A stretch of DNA of 64,000 nt from Ophiostoma sp. CBS 140.51 (Eukaryota; Ascomycota; Sordariomycetes; Ophiostomatales; Ophiostomataceae), in NCBI GenBank assembly GCA_029298735.1, contig JANSLP010000014.1:62001-126000 (forward strand), written 5' to 3'. The stretch's first letter is position 1; every line of letters starts with the position of its first letter. A model generated the notes under the pieces. The model was not told where the DNA came from and made no database searches. It saw only the letters and a list, made by a program, of their open reading frames with translations. This document shows, piece by piece, positions 34,097-45,596 of the stretch. Position numbers and translations under genes: made by a program.

Positions 34097-35037
34097 GGAG
34101 GCTCGGTGTGGGAAAATGACCCGAGTAGTAAGAAGGAGAAGTGGGGGAATTGCGTACTATGGAAAGGGAGCAAAGAAGAGTTTCAGTTTCTTGTACGACG
34201 TATAACGTATTTTGTGTGTTTAATTTTAAGCTCGACGAGATAGGACAGTAATACACTTACAATAGAAGTAAACGATGTAGAAAAGCCGGTTTCGACCTTG
34301 CTGTATATGTTAACCGAATTAAAGTCTCCTTCAAACTATAAAGTGAGAAAACAGTATTGCTAGTCGACAGATAAAAGAACAAGGTGATTGAGTTTGAGGC
34401 TTATGATTATGATACTTGAAGCTTGAGAAGGCCTCCAAGTTTGGATCGCAGTCGGAGTGTCGCTTGGCGATGTAGGAAGGCGTGCATTTGATGTCAAGAA
34501 AAGAGGGCTTTCGGCGACCCTTTTTATATCTGGATATTTGGCTGTCAATGACGATGTCCAGGAGAGTCACAGAAACTAAATGAGCAGTGTGTCGCCAATA
34601 ATGTCATCTCAAGAATGGTGACAATGCAAATGAGATGCCCACAATGGGTAGGCCGAGTTGGATTTGAAAATGTTGAAAAGGTTGGTGGATGTACCCTCAA
34701 CGAGAGCTCAACTGAGGACGGGTAGGTGGATGGTCTATATGTATATGTTGTCGAGTTGCGTCTAGGTTGCTCTCAAAAATTCTATTCAAAAAGTTGTAAT
34801 AGCCGAATCTATTTGATGTGCAGTGTAGCACAGGGATATTTGTAAAGGAAAACGAGACATATAAAAACAGAAACAAAGGAAAGTGTCCATCCAAATTAGA
34901 CGCAAAAATAAAAGACAGCAAATATTATCTAAAATAAACTCTCAAAAAAATCTAAATGATATCCAAAATATTATGTGAAAAAAGGGTAAGGAGATTGTGG
35001 GAAGATGTTGATAAAAGAAATCGTGCACAGCAACTTC
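34097..35037. other. Intergenic between the APH-like gene and the ABC transporter gene
   Basis: AT-rich for this window. It should hold the promoter of the APH-like gene and the 3' end of the transporter transcript. Only short ORFs without recognisable domains are present. Confidence 0.5.
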
Positions 35038-38000
35038 TTACTCGTCCTCGGTCTTCTTCTTGTTCTTACCCCAGAACTTGAGACGACTCAGGCTCAGGCT
35101 GACCTTGCGCACGCGGAAGAGGTAGTAGGTGATGATGGCCACGGCAATGTTGAACAGGATGTAGGCCCAAATGAGGCCAAAGTCGCGCCAGCGCGTGTTG
35201 TAGTAGATGTTGCTCTGGGCGAGATACGTATCGGCCACGGAGATTTGGCAGTAGCGGCAGTCGCTGGTGTCGTCGGGGTTCTGCAGGGTACCAGGGGCAA
35301 AGTTGAGGTAGGGAGCCATGTACTGGCCACAGGTATAGCCCATGGGCGGGTTGAAGATGGACGTTTCGGCCTTGGAGCACTCAATAGGGCGGTCGTGCAC
35401 GGCAGTGGAAACGACACCGGAGATCCAGTAGGTAAAGGGCGAGACGCGGTACATGAAAATCCAGAATCCGGGCAGGGCGACAGGGGTCTGCAGGACACCG
35501 CTGAAAATCAGACTGGTCATAACGAGCAGGGTAACGACACCACCGGCGGTCTGGGCATCGGGCAGGGCAGCAATGCACATGGTGGCAAAGGAGCTGGCGT
35601 AGAGCATGAGTTCGATGAGGAACAGCAGGACCAGGCCCTGGCGTTGCGACGCCTGGATGCCGACGACGGGGTAATAGAAGCAGGCGTAGGTGACGATACC
35701 GCACAGGATCTGCCAGGGGAACTCGACGACAATGTTGGCAATAATGAAGGCCTTCCACGAGTACATCTTGCCAGGCCGCTCGCGTACCTCGTACAGGGAC
35801 CGCTGCGTCACAAAGAGTGGCATGATTTGCTGCACAAGCGACGAGAAGATGGTGAGGATCTGGAAGATGGAGAAGATGACGCTCTGGGTGCCGGCGAGGG
35901 TGCCCTTGGCCTGGAAGAAGGAGAAACCGATAAACAGACCAGCCAGGATACCGAGGGACAGCTTGGAGAAGATGTACGAGGGCATGCGCCAGTACTGCTG
36001 GAAGATGCGGTGGGTGACAGCCCACAGCTGGGCGCCGAACGGCATGGCGAACTCGCTGTCGCTGTCGGGCTCTTTATCGGCAGCACTGGCCTCGTTGCGC
36101 TTCTCGTTGTGGATGCGGTCGACCTCGTCCAAGACAGCCGTGTTCTCGTCGCTGGCCTTCCACGTGGAGTGCCAGTCCTGGCCGTCGCCGGCCACAGTCT
36201 TGTTGACAATCTCGAGCATGTATTCAGCCGGGTTCTCCGAGGGGCCACACTCGCGTGCGCCCTTGCCCTCAAAGTAGTCCAGGAGAGTACGCGAGTCGTG
36301 GCCGACGTCACCAAAGTAAACAGTCTTGCCGCCAGCTGCCAGGAACAGAAGGCGATCGAACTGCTCAAACAGGACAGCACTCGGCTGGTGAATGGTGCAG
36401 AGCACGGCCTGACCGGCGTCGGCAAGCTTGCGCAAGAAGTTGCAAATGGCCCACGAACTCTGGGAATCGAGACCGCTTGTTGGCTCGTCGAGGAACAACA
36501 AAAGCTTGGGCTTGGCCGCTAATTCGACACCAATGGTCAACAGTTTGCGCTGCTCGACGTTCAGACCTTCGCCAGGAACACCAACGACGGCGTCAGCGAA
36601 GTCCTCCATGTTGAGCATCTGGATAACCTCCTCGACAAACTCGTACTTTTCCTTCTTGCTGACCGTCTTGGGCTGGCGAAGCATGGCACTGAACCGCAGA
36701 CTCTCGCGAACCGTGGCGGTCTCGAGATGCAGATCCTGCTGCTGAACGTAGCCGGTGTTGCGTTGGAAGTTGGTACCGCGGGGCTTTCCGTTGACAAGCA
36801 TGTCACCCGTAATGACGCCCATCGTCGTGCGCTCAGCCAGAACGTCGAGCAGTGTGGTCTTACCAGCGCCACTGACTCCCATCAGAGCCGTCAAAGTACC
36901 AGGCTTGACCCAGCCAGAAACGTGGTCGAGCAGACGACGCCCCTTGCCCTTGACCTCAATGTCGTAAACAACATTCTTCCAGGTGAAAATGTCCTTTTGG
37001 GGCGGGATACCGTGCACCTCGCTCTTAGCACCGGGCTCGGGGGCCTGGGGCTTTTCGCCGGCATCGCCGACACGGATCGCGTTCTCCTCATCACCTGCAG
37101 CAGACGACGACGAGCCGGTAGTGCTCTTTGCGGCACCGTTGAGGTTCTTCTCGTTGTCCTCCTTACCGCCGCCGTAGCCGCGGGGAGCACCCTTGCGCAG
37201 ATGGGCCGGAATGTGACCTTTTTGGTAGACCAGCATCTCACCTTCGCTCGAGGGAACGCTGTTGATCTCAGTGGCGACAAAGTAGATGCCCATGAAAAAG
37301 ATGAGGAAACCGATCATGATGCCAAAGTTGCGCCAGACGTGCGAGTAGTAGTAGCCGTAGGAAGCAGCAATGTAAGCATCACCACTGACATAGTCCTGGC
37401 CAGCAACCGAGCCGACGACGCTGCAGATCCACGAGTCACCAATGGGCGGCGAGTACGCGGGAATGATGACGGAACACAGGAACTGACGGCCGTGAAACTC
37501 GTTGGCGACAAGTGCTTCAAAGGCGTAGTAGATTGGATTGATCCAGCGAATCCAAGCGAACCACGGGTGCATTGTCGGCACTGTGATGACGAAACCTGTA
37601 TACATGACGAGACCAAGGACAACAATACCAGCCAGCGACATGGCCTGTGAGATCGTTTGCGTCATGGCAGCCATGGTGCGGAAGATGGCAGACATGGTGA
37701 ACGTGGCGGTGTATGTGAAGAGGAAGTAGATGAAGAACTGAGCGGGCTCACGACGCAGACCAGCCATGAAGTAGAGCACAATATTGAAGCAGGTGGCGAC
37801 CACAAACTTGACGGGAATATCAGCGACAACACCGGCAATGGCGTCGGCGGCTGGATGGTAGAAGGCGTAGGATGCATGCTTTTCGACAATGGGACGTTGG
37901 GCATACAGGCTGTTAATTTCCGTGAGAGTGACGAGAGCGTTGAGCAGGACGGCCATGAAGAGAGCCGAAGACTTGGGGAAGAAGCCGACAGTGGCGTCGG

Positions 38001-39693
38001 GTGTACCGTAGACAGTGGACCCGATAATCAGGGCGAGAATAATACAGGTGGCGGCAGTAGTGATGGTGGGCGCCTTGTCGTTCCAGATGCGTTGGTAGGC
38101 ACGCTTGGTGGTGAGCTTGATCTGCATAGCGGGGCTGATGATGTAGGGCGACTTGGGGCGGACGTTCTTGGCCTGCTTCTGCTTCTTGTTCTCACGCATG
38201 GCCGAGACGGTCTCACCGTGGGGGTCGAGCGGGTGCGCCGCCTCATACTCGGCAATGTCGGCCTGCATAGCCTCGTACTCGGCCGACTTGAGCCAGCACG
38301 CCTCGAATTCCTCGGCCGAACGCGGCACCTTGTTTTCCATGCCCGGCTTGGCCTTGCGCTCGATGGGGTTGGTCACGGAGGTCAGGAAATCGCCCGTGGT
38401 CTGGCGCGTTGGGCAGAGGTAGCCGAGACCCTCAAAGTAGGCCTTGGCACCGTTCGCCGGGCCAAAGTAGATCTGGCGACCCTTGTAGAGCACTGTGGCC
38501 TTGTCGAACAACTCGTAGATGCTCTCACTGGCCTGGTAGATGGCGACAGCGTTGCAGGAGCGAGCCAAGTCACTGGCAATGCGGAGAGTCTGCACAAACT
38601 TGAGGGCCGTAGCCGAGTCAAGACCGCGTGTGCTGTTGTCCCAGCCCATGAACGGACTGCCGGCGACCATCATCTCAGCGATGCTGACACGCTTGCGCTC
38701 ACCGCCAGACACACCGCGTACAAACTCGTTGCCAACCTTGGTGTTGTAGGTGTGGCTGAGACCGCAAACGGCCATGACGATCTGGGCGGCGTAGTTGGCA
38801 ACCTGCTTGCGGGTCATGTTCTTGTTGATAAAGGACCACTTGTGCGAGGGCAAGCGGACCTGGGCAGCAAACTCGAGCGTCTGGCCGACGGTCAGCTCGG
38901 GGAAGTGCTTGTCGACTTCCTGGTTGTAGATGGTCTCGCCGCGGAACTCCTTCATCATCTTGTGCTGCGGGATGCCGCTGTAGTGGATGGTCGAGTCTGA
39001 GTCGACGTGCAGGCCGTGCATCTCGCCGCACATGGACTTGAGCAGCGTACTGCAGCCAGAGCCAGGGCGGCCCAGCACGACCAGCAGCTCGCCGCCATCG
39101 ACGACACCGTTGAACTTGTGCAAGATCCGTTTGTTGGGTGCCCGCTTGCGCAGACCCAGGGCCTCGCCAATGCGCAGTGGCAGCTCCAGCGACGCCAGAA
39201 TGGACGAGGCCACAGTCTGTTGCACCTGCAAGTCAGGTGCGCTGCCGGAAACTGTCAGGTTCTTGAAGACGATACCCGGCCGGACGTGGGTGTTGTCCAT
39301 GCCCTCACCGCGCATGGCTCGGATGAACTTGCCGAGCCACTTGGCGATGTCGAAGTTGGCGCTCTCCGGGTTGAGCGAGTCGTCGCCTGCTGTGAAGGTC
39401 TGGTCAGCCTGGCCGTGCTCGCCCGTCACAGACATGGCCGTGGCTACACGGCGAATGGCATCACGGTCATTCTCCTGGATCATCGTGTTGGTGTGGGTGC
39501 GTGTCAGGCTTGTCCGGTTCGAAGACACGGACTCCGAGTCCAGAACATCGTCCTCCTGATCGATCTCGGCGGGTGCATGTTGAGGCTGAGGAGCATCGGC
39601 GCTCTGGGCCACGCCGTCTGGTGCACGGGGTAGGTTGTTGGCAATTTGTTGGCCTGGAGCCAATGGCTCGGCTCCGTTGATGTTGGAGGCCAT
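35038..39693 (-). CDS. Full-size PDR-type ABC (ABCG) multidrug exporter
   Basis: Plasma-membrane pump of the Pdr5/Cdr1 type, expected to export hydrophobic drugs, sterol-like compounds or defence chemicals using ATP. It is one intron-free frame of 1551 residues from the ATG at 39693. Order is reverse (NBD-TMD)2, as usual for PDR proteins. NBD1 has a degenerate Walker A, GRPGSGCSTLLKS, near residue 205, and the signature VSGGERKRVS near 329. The first six-helix block follows at about 520-790. NBD2 has a canonical Walker A, GVSGAGKTTLLDVL, near 940, the degenerate signature LNVEQRKLLTIG near 1043, Walker B LLLFLDEPTSGLD near 1065 and the H-loop IHQPS near 1098. The second membrane block covers about 1200-1520 and the C-terminus is Lys/Asp/Glu-rich. 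This asymmetric pair of sites is the family norm, so the pump looks functional. Specific substrate not predictable. Confidence 0.96.
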   Translation of the reverse strand: MASNINGAEPLAPGQQIANNLPRAPDGVAQSADAPQPQHAPAEIDQEDDVLDSESVSSNRTSLTRTHTNTMIQENDRDAIRRVATAMSVTGEHGQADQTFTAGDDSLNPESANFDIAKWLGKFIRAMRGEGMDNTHVRPGIVFKNLTVSGSAPDLQVQQTVASSILASLELPLRIGEALGLRKRAPNKRILHKFNGVVDGGELLVVLGRPGSGCSTLLKSMCGEMHGLHVDSDSTIHYSGIPQHKMMKEFRGETIYNQEVDKHFPELTVGQTLEFAAQVRLPSHKWSFINKNMTRKQVANYAAQIVMAVCGLSHTYNTKVGNEFVRGVSGGERKRVSIAEMMVAGSPFMGWDNSTRGLDSATALKFVQTLRIASDLARSCNAVAIYQASESIYELFDKATVLYKGRQIYFGPANGAKAYFEGLGYLCPTRQTTGDFLTSVTNPIERKAKPGMENKVPRSAEEFEACWLKSAEYEAMQADIAEYEAAHPLDPHGETVSAMRENKKQKQAKNVRPKSPYIISPAMQIKLTTKRAYQRIWNDKAPTITTAATCIILALIIGSTVYGTPDATVGFFPKSSALFMAVLLNALVTLTEINSLYAQRPIVEKHASYAFYHPAADAIAGVVADIPVKFVVATCFNIVLYFMAGLRREPAQFFIYFLFTYTATFTMSAIFRTMAAMTQTISQAMSLAGIVVLGLVMYTGFVITVPTMHPWFAWIRWINPIYYAFEALVANEFHGRQFLCSVIIPAYSPPIGDSWICSVVGSVAGQDYVSGDAYIAASYGYYYSHVWRNFGIMIGFLIFFMGIYFVATEINSVPSSEGEMLVYQKGHIPAHLRKGAPRGYGGGKEDNEKNLNGAAKSTTGSSSSAAGDEENAIRVGDAGEKPQAPEPGAKSEVHGIPPQKDIFTWKNVVYDIEVKGKGRRLLDHVSGWVKPGTLTALMGVSGAGKTTLLDVLAERTTMGVITGDMLVNGKPRGTNFQRNTGYVQQQDLHLETATVRESLRFSAMLRQPKTVSKKEKYEFVEEVIQMLNMEDFADAVVGVPGEGLNVEQRKLLTIGVELAAKPKLLLFLDEPTSGLDSQSSWAICNFLRKLADAGQAVLCTIHQPSAVLFEQFDRLLFLAAGGKTVYFGDVGHDSRTLLDYFEGKGARECGPSENPAEYMLEIVNKTVAGDGQDWHSTWKASDENTAVLDEVDRIHNEKRNEASAADKEPDSDSEFAMPFGAQLWAVTHRIFQQYWRMPSYIFSKLSLGILAGLFIGFSFFQAKGTLAGTQSVIFSIFQILTIFSSLVQQIMPLFVTQRSLYEVRERPGKMYSWKAFIIANIVVEFPWQILCGIVTYACFYYPVVGIQASQRQGLVLLFLIELMLYASSFATMCIAALPDAQTAGGVVTLLVMTSLIFSGVLQTPVALPGFWIFMYRVSPFTYWISGVVSTAVHDRPIECSKAETSIFNPPMGYTCGQYMAPYLNFAPGTLQNPDDTSDCRYCQISVADTYLAQSNIYYNTRWRDFGLIWAYILFNIAVAIITYYLFRVRKVSLSLSRLKFWGKNKKKTEDE

Positions 39694-42600
39694 TGTTGGT
39701 GATTTGTGCTAGCTGTGTGTTGTCGACTTACACAGACATGAGTGGCGATGTTAACACAAAAGGGGGAGATGTTGTGATTATAAGGGGAACAGAAAAAAAG
39801 AAAACAACAATCAGACAGGAAGAAGAAGAAAATAAAAAAGAAATGAGACGGCAAAATTAAACAATGAGGAACGTCGTGTTAGCCAGGACCCAGAAACTCA
39901 CGGAGCCATCCCAGGGTCGAGAATGAGGCACCCGAAAGCTTGTAATAAAGGACCTCGAAAAATAAAATAAAAAAATAACACATAAAACCCCTAAGAGCCA
40001 TAAAAATCAAAACAGCAGAGTAGCTGGGATCCCATTCAGCCCAAACGGGCAAACATCATGGCCGAGGCCCTACTGAGTACTCCGTAGAGGCTAGCAGAGT
40101 TCTCCATTGGAGGTGTGAGGTGTGTTGCACTAGGAGCAACCGGCGTGCCCTTACTCATGCCGAGCCTACTACCAATGCCTTGAACAGTAACAACCCGCCT
40201 ACCCTGCTCCGTAGTTCCAGCAATGTCTCTAGGCTGTTTAGTTTCTTTTGGCACATCTTGCTCATCTCGTTCATTGTGCCTGTCGCTTTTGGGGTGGATT
40301 TGCGGTGGATTTGCAGCCCGGGTACATTCCGACAACGCGAGCCTCGCACTCTGAGCGAAGTGCCGGCCTGCTGCAGTTCTCCGTTTTGGGTAGTTTGGGG
40401 TACGCCAGAGGCCAGGACGTGCCACACAGCCTTAGAACACGGGCATGATCTTCTACCGTCTCCCCGAGTGCCTTGTTGGCCGGTCCGATCGGGCTTTTTT
40501 CGTGCTTTTTGTCGTGTTCTCTTGGGTTCGTTCTTTTTCGTCATTGTCGTTCGTGTTTCTCTTTCTTTTTTCCTCTCTTTCCGCCTGTCGTCATCATGGA
40601 CTGCTTTGAAATTTGTCGAACTGCGGTATTGTCCGAGCTCTGCCACCTTGGCTTTTTTGGCCAGACTTGCCAAAAATCGACAAAGTTGGTAGCATGTGAT
40701 TATCTGCCACGCCGTATCTGGTTGCATATTTCGATGTTTTTGTTGTTATTGGCTTTCGAGCACGCCTTTTCGTCTCCTTTTTGCTCTTCTAACTGTGTTC
40801 TCGTTCTTCGTAGGGCCGGCACCATCCATTCCACTGAGGCTGAAGCACACTAACGAAAAGGGCTGCAGACTGCCGCCAGGCCTTTTTTCGCCTGACCTTG
40901 GCGTCCATTGTCGATCCAGAGACACAACAACAGATCTATGGCTGCCAAGTGGGCCTGCGATGAGCCTGCGATGGACCCAAAATGGATCTTTGCGAGGTCC
41001 TCACTGAACTCACCAGTCCATGTCGAGTCAGGCCAGAACGGCCAAGCCAGCAGCCAAGCCAAGACTATTGGTCCAGTTGTGTCCTGAAGCACCAAAAGGG
41101 TGTTATGTTTTGCGAGACAATCTAGTAAGCCCAGTAAAGTAGTGTCTTGCATTCCCTCAGCTATGCCCCAGAGGCTAGTACCTCGATAGATCCTTTTCAC
41201 GTTGTCGATAGTTTTCAATGCAACGCGTTCTATATCGTAGATGTTCTGGATATTGCGAGGCCTCTGAAAACTTTGCTGTTCGTCCTCTTTCTTGTTTCGA
41301 GGCGTTTTTCTCGTGATGCGTCTCGCAGAGATCGAGCGGATGCTGAATTTCAATAAGGAAGGACAGGAAGAGACAGAGTGGGAGAGAGGAAGAAAGGCTC
41401 CGTTTCCGTTTGTCGAAACCAGGGGACAACAGAGTTCTCGGACAAGATGGGACAAACGACAGTCTACCAAGCATACAAGTACGACAACGACCGAGGCAAA
41501 CGTGTGGGTAGATGTCGAGATACAACGGTTCATTTGTTGCATATCGCAAAATATAGACACGGGACAACGCCGTGTTCCTGGAAAACCCGTCACACCCCTT
41601 TTGGCCCGATTGATATACACCGGGCCAGGGGTCTTTGTTGATGGCGTGCCTGATTTGAGTTTTTGGCCTGTTTCCAATGGTATGAATCACTCTGATTTGC
41701 CCAGAAAAAAAACATCGAGGCCACGTTGTCGGTGTCGGCATCTCGGGCAGCCAAGAGCGACAGAATGACGTGTGCTCGGGTGGCATCCAGCAACCAGGAT
41801 CGCCATTGACCGCGGATACTTTTCAAGAGAGATAAGCTCCGCTATCAGATGAAGGCTGAAAGCGTCGATGCTTCACGGGACGAATCCGAGGCACTTGTTG
41901 TCAGTTCTCTACAAAGGATTTTGCAAGATTTCGAGATGGGTCGATCGTTATCGCGTTCGCGTTTTTTTCGTCCTTTTTCTCGGAAGCTGCATGCCCCACT
42001 GCCACAGAGAAAATTGAATGCGCGTCATCCCAATTGAGTCTAGTCGTACGGGATAGTTCCGACTAACACTGAGCTTCGCGCACTCAAAATGCAGCGTCGG
42101 AACGGCTCCGGGCTGCGTCACCTTGCATTTTCCACGTTCACTCTTCTTCCAAGAGAAAACGAAGGCTTCTGGTGTCGCATTTTCGCGGAAAGTTTCTCCT
42201 TGCAACACGAGATCTCGGCTCTTGGGCGGGTCTCTGTTTTTTCAGTTTGATTTCGATTGCCGTCGCTTAGATCTTTGTTTTGTGATTGCCCACCGTTATC
42301 TTGCCGCCCTCGTAAGGCACCCAGTACTCCAAGGAGTAATTACTTAAGTACTTCAATGTCCTCTCTGACTCCGTCGGTGCAATTAGTTTCTTGGCCTGCA
42401 CAGTAAAGTATCCGTTCTCGGGTACTTCCCCTAGACTGCCGCCATGCGAGTTTAAAGGACCGTTTGGTGACCCCGCCCGGGCTACCCGGTCGGTCGTCAA
42501 ACGAACCAATCCCCAATTCTCAGGCGCGGATCATTCATGTCTCTAGTGCCGGTGTCCTTCTTTGGTCCGCCTGTCCGCCGAATGTCCGTCAGTTAACGTC

Positions 42601-42846
42601 ACCCCTGCGGATGTTCGGTCGCCCATACATTTGGCAGCCTTGCGCTTTTCCGAGGCGCAGAGCCTAAATGATCAACTGTACGCAGTAACGCCGTAGGTCG
42701 AGTGTTTGACGCTTGGTGTTTGATGTTTAATAAATTTGCCGTTATATTTGTGCTTGAATTGAATATACACGCAGTGGCAGGCGGTAAGGCCCTGGATAGC
42801 TAGCTTAGAATGCATCGAGGCGTCGGCCAGTTCAGAAGCTGTGTTC
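39694..42846. other. Intergenic upstream of the ABC transporter gene
   Basis: About 3.1 kb without a supportable gene. The first 150 bp are purine-rich on the + strand (pyrimidine-rich leader of the transporter) and contain a TATA-like TTATAA near 39780, read on the minus strand. TGAGTACTCCGTAGA occurs at 40073-40087. Other ORFs up to 275 codons lack any recognisable domain. Confidence 0.45.
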
Positions 42847-45596
42847 TCAGGGTATCAAGTTGGAAAAGTCGATGTTCTGGTCCCAGGCGAACAGCGGACC
42901 CATGGCGTATGTGTCTTCGAGCAGGCTAGGCGCGTTGAGGTCGGCCATCTGAGCCAGGAAGTCGAATTGTCCGGGCTGCATGTTGCTTCCGCCTGCGGCA
43001 GCCATACCATCGCCGTCTGTGCCTGAGAGCAGCTGCGATGCAAGACCACTGTTTCCGAAACTGGTGTTGTCACCGCCTCCCTCTCCTCCTTCCCGTCCTC
43101 CAATACCGCTATCGTTGCCAAAGCCACTGCCACCAGCACCACTGGCTGCCTGACTGTCGTTCTCGCCAGCAGCCTGCTTGAGGAGAGCGTGCTCGTTGAC
43201 CTTAAGCAGAAGGTCAAGTGACTTGCGTGCTGAGGCGCTGAAAAGAGCCTGGTCCTGCAGAATTGACTGACACTTGTCCCAGAGAGAGGCAATCTCGTCA
43301 CGGTCAAGCGATTGCCATAGGTCAGGACATGACCGGGCCACGATGAGAACAAGACCAGCAGCACATGCGTCTATATTGGTTAGTGAAAATAATGACATAG
43401 TCGATAAAAGGAAGGGCGCCCTACATAGTCCGTTCCACCACCAGATGTCAGTGGTCTCGGTTCGGTAGACGCTGTGCACCAATTCGATAAGGCGCCTGGC
43501 CGCCTCAATGCAAGATCGCCCACATTCAATGGCAAAGGAATAACGAAGACCGTCACGCGTCAATAACGATTGACCAGGTGACTTTGCACCACTAGCGGTG
43601 GCCGGGTTTGCGTCTGGATTGGCAAGCTGGGAGAGAATAGGCCGGTAGAGGATTAGCTGTAGGTAGATAAACCGGGCATGGAGGACATTCTGGCTGATGC
43701 CCATGATAAGACGGTCCTCGTCGGACACAGCGCCCGGAATCTCGGCATGCGTCGTCCACGAGAGGAAGGGTGTGACAGACCGCTCAAATTGGTCGAGCTG
43801 GTCCTGGATCTCAACGACGGTATCGAGATTGTGGTGGGTCTGGAGGGCATTGTTGCATGCGTTGCTGGTGCTGGTGCTGGTGCTGGTATTAGTACTACTA
43901 TTGGTGGCGTCCCGCGTCAACCAAGGTTTGTAGATGCGTTGCAAGATGTCCTCGAGAATGACACTGAGCTTGACGCCTTCGTAGTAGAAAGCCAGTCGCA
44001 GTGACTCGGGGTTGGAAGAATCCGGGGCCTTGTTCAACATCTCCGGTGCGATGGACAAGCTAGATGTCATTGGCGGCCGACCAAAGGTCATGCTCACGAG
44101 ACTGAAAACGTTAGAAGAGAAACAATCCACAATACGTGCGGTGAAGAGTACTTACACATCCATCACAACACAACCGTGCCATGTTCGCTGGCGCATCAGC
44201 CGCATACGTTCGCCACGTAGCCGCCGGCTCGGACTTGCCTCCTCGGTGTGCAAGCCGATACCTTGTGCCACACGACACGCCATGCCAACAGCAATCCAGC
44301 AGCGGTTGGGATAGGGTGTGCCCTGCAACACGAGCGAGATGACAAGCATAGCTTGGACAACGCCGAGGTTATTATAGTTGATCAGCTCAAGGCCGACAAA
44401 GGTCTTGGAGCGGTTGCCAAAGACGTCGATGGCAGCGGCACGCTCGACGGGCGGCAAGTCCGAGAAGCAGCAGCCGAGGGCAAAGATGGCATTGAGGGCA
44501 CAGTGAAAGATGATGCTGTCGGCGCCGGCCTCGCTGCTTCCTAGGCCGAGGCCCTCAAACTTCTGTTGCTGTGTGGCTGTACGAGCACGTGTCTCGGCAT
44601 CATCCACCTGCCATAGTCTCTGGTAGGCATGCTCAAAGGCCTCGCGGTCGAAGAAGGGATACTGGTAGAAGATGCGGCTGAAGAAGCGCTGTATCAAGTG
44701 ATCGCCAAGTGCACGCGGAGGTAACGCAAAGCGGTCAATGTCGGTGAATCGGAGGGTTGGAGGTGCAAATATTGGCGGCGGCTGCAGTGGAGGCGGAATC
44801 GGACGGAGTGGTGACGGTGCTGTTGTACTCCGGCTGGCAAAGAAGCTGGACCTTGACGTAGTGGCCGCTGTGGTATTGCTGGCTGTGCTCGCACTTGCAC
44901 CACTCCATGCCTGTCTCTGGGGCAGGGCACTGGCCGCTTCTTTGAGAAACGAAGCAGCAGAAGACCGGCCGTAAAAGGAGTCGATGGCACCCTCGCCCTC
45001 CAAGTCTTCTTCGGACAGCACGGTACCCATGGCCGTGACACCAGTCGCGTCCTCGGGGTCCATGGGCTCTGGAGACGTGATATCAGAAGTTCCCGACTTG
45101 CCCGTTGCCGGCATATTGGGTGGAGTTGCCGACGGCTGCTCGTCCGGAACCCCGCCGCGCCGGCCACCAGCCAACATGGCAGGGCTGGCCGACGCTGAAG
45201 CCGGGGCCGAAAGCGGCGGCTGGAGTCGACTGCTGGGCAGCAGGCTCACCCTTCCTGTCGAATCGACCTCAATCCCATACAAAGAACAGGCATGTTCCAG
45301 ATGGCGGATGCGCTCGTGCAGGGCCTTAGTGTAGCTGTTTTGGTTAGAAGCTACTCAAAAGAGACACTCAAAGACTGCGTGTCGGAAAACGTCCGAAGGT
45401 ACAAAACTCACTCTTCGCTGCTAGCAGTCCGTGCATTGCCAATTGTATAGACACATTGCTCTAGGCCGAGAGAGCGGCGCTCGCAGGAGGAGCAGATTGG
45501 CTTGCGGCCGTCGCAACGCGACTTGCGCTCGCGACATGGCTCGCAAGCCAGCACGATCTTTCGGCGTCGCTGACGTTCACGCGTGTCTGAGGCCAT
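42847..45596 (-). CDS. Zn2Cys6 fungal transcription factor with fungal_trans domain
   Basis: Nuclear DNA-binding regulator; target genes unknown. Four exons: 45596-45412, 45334-44156, 44101-43425 and 43370-42847, giving 854 residues. All three introns have GT..AG ends and CTAAC branch sites just before the acceptor (77, 54 and 54 bp). The start is the ATG giving MASDTRERQRRR; it is the last Met before the zinc cluster. The binuclear cluster uses Cys18, 21, 28, 35, 38 and 48, followed by a linker and a short coiled coil, YTKALHERIRHLEHA. A Ser/Pro/Ala-rich stretch leads to the fungal_trans region, starting near FFSRIFYQYPFFDREAF and including GRSKTFVG-type and VVMDVLVSMTFGRPP segments. The C-terminus is Gly/Asn/Gln-rich and acidic, ending FAWDQNIDFSNLIP, a plausible activation region. 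The third intron has no stop and a length divisible by three. Family secure, exon borders good. Confidence 0.9.
43371..43424 (-). other. 54-bp in-frame intron of the Zn2Cys6 gene
   Basis: Donor GTAGGG, branch CACTAACC, acceptor ATAG. It is open in frame, so a single-ORF gene call would keep 18 spurious residues. Removing it joins WWWNGLY to ACAAGLVLIVARSCP, which reads as a continuous helix typical of the domain. Confidence 0.75.
43859..43890. repeat. GGTGCT/GGTATT microsatellite in the Zn2Cys6 gene
   Basis: Short hexanucleotide repeat on the + strand. On the coding strand it encodes a Thr-Ser-Thr-Ser stretch within exon 3, probably a flexible loop that can vary in length. Confidence 0.7.

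Noticed and set aside
35005..36522. 505-codon + strand ORF opposite the ABC transporter gene
   Set aside because: It is the antisense shadow of a GC3-rich conserved coding region and shows no domain of its own.
37657..39000. 447-codon + strand ORF opposite the ABC transporter gene
   Set aside because: Also antisense to conserved NBD1 and membrane segments; composition explained by codon bias.
40850..41677. 275-codon minus-strand ORF between the ABC and Zn2Cys6 genes
   Set aside because: No recognisable domain, mixed composition without codon bias of the real genes; no support as a gene.
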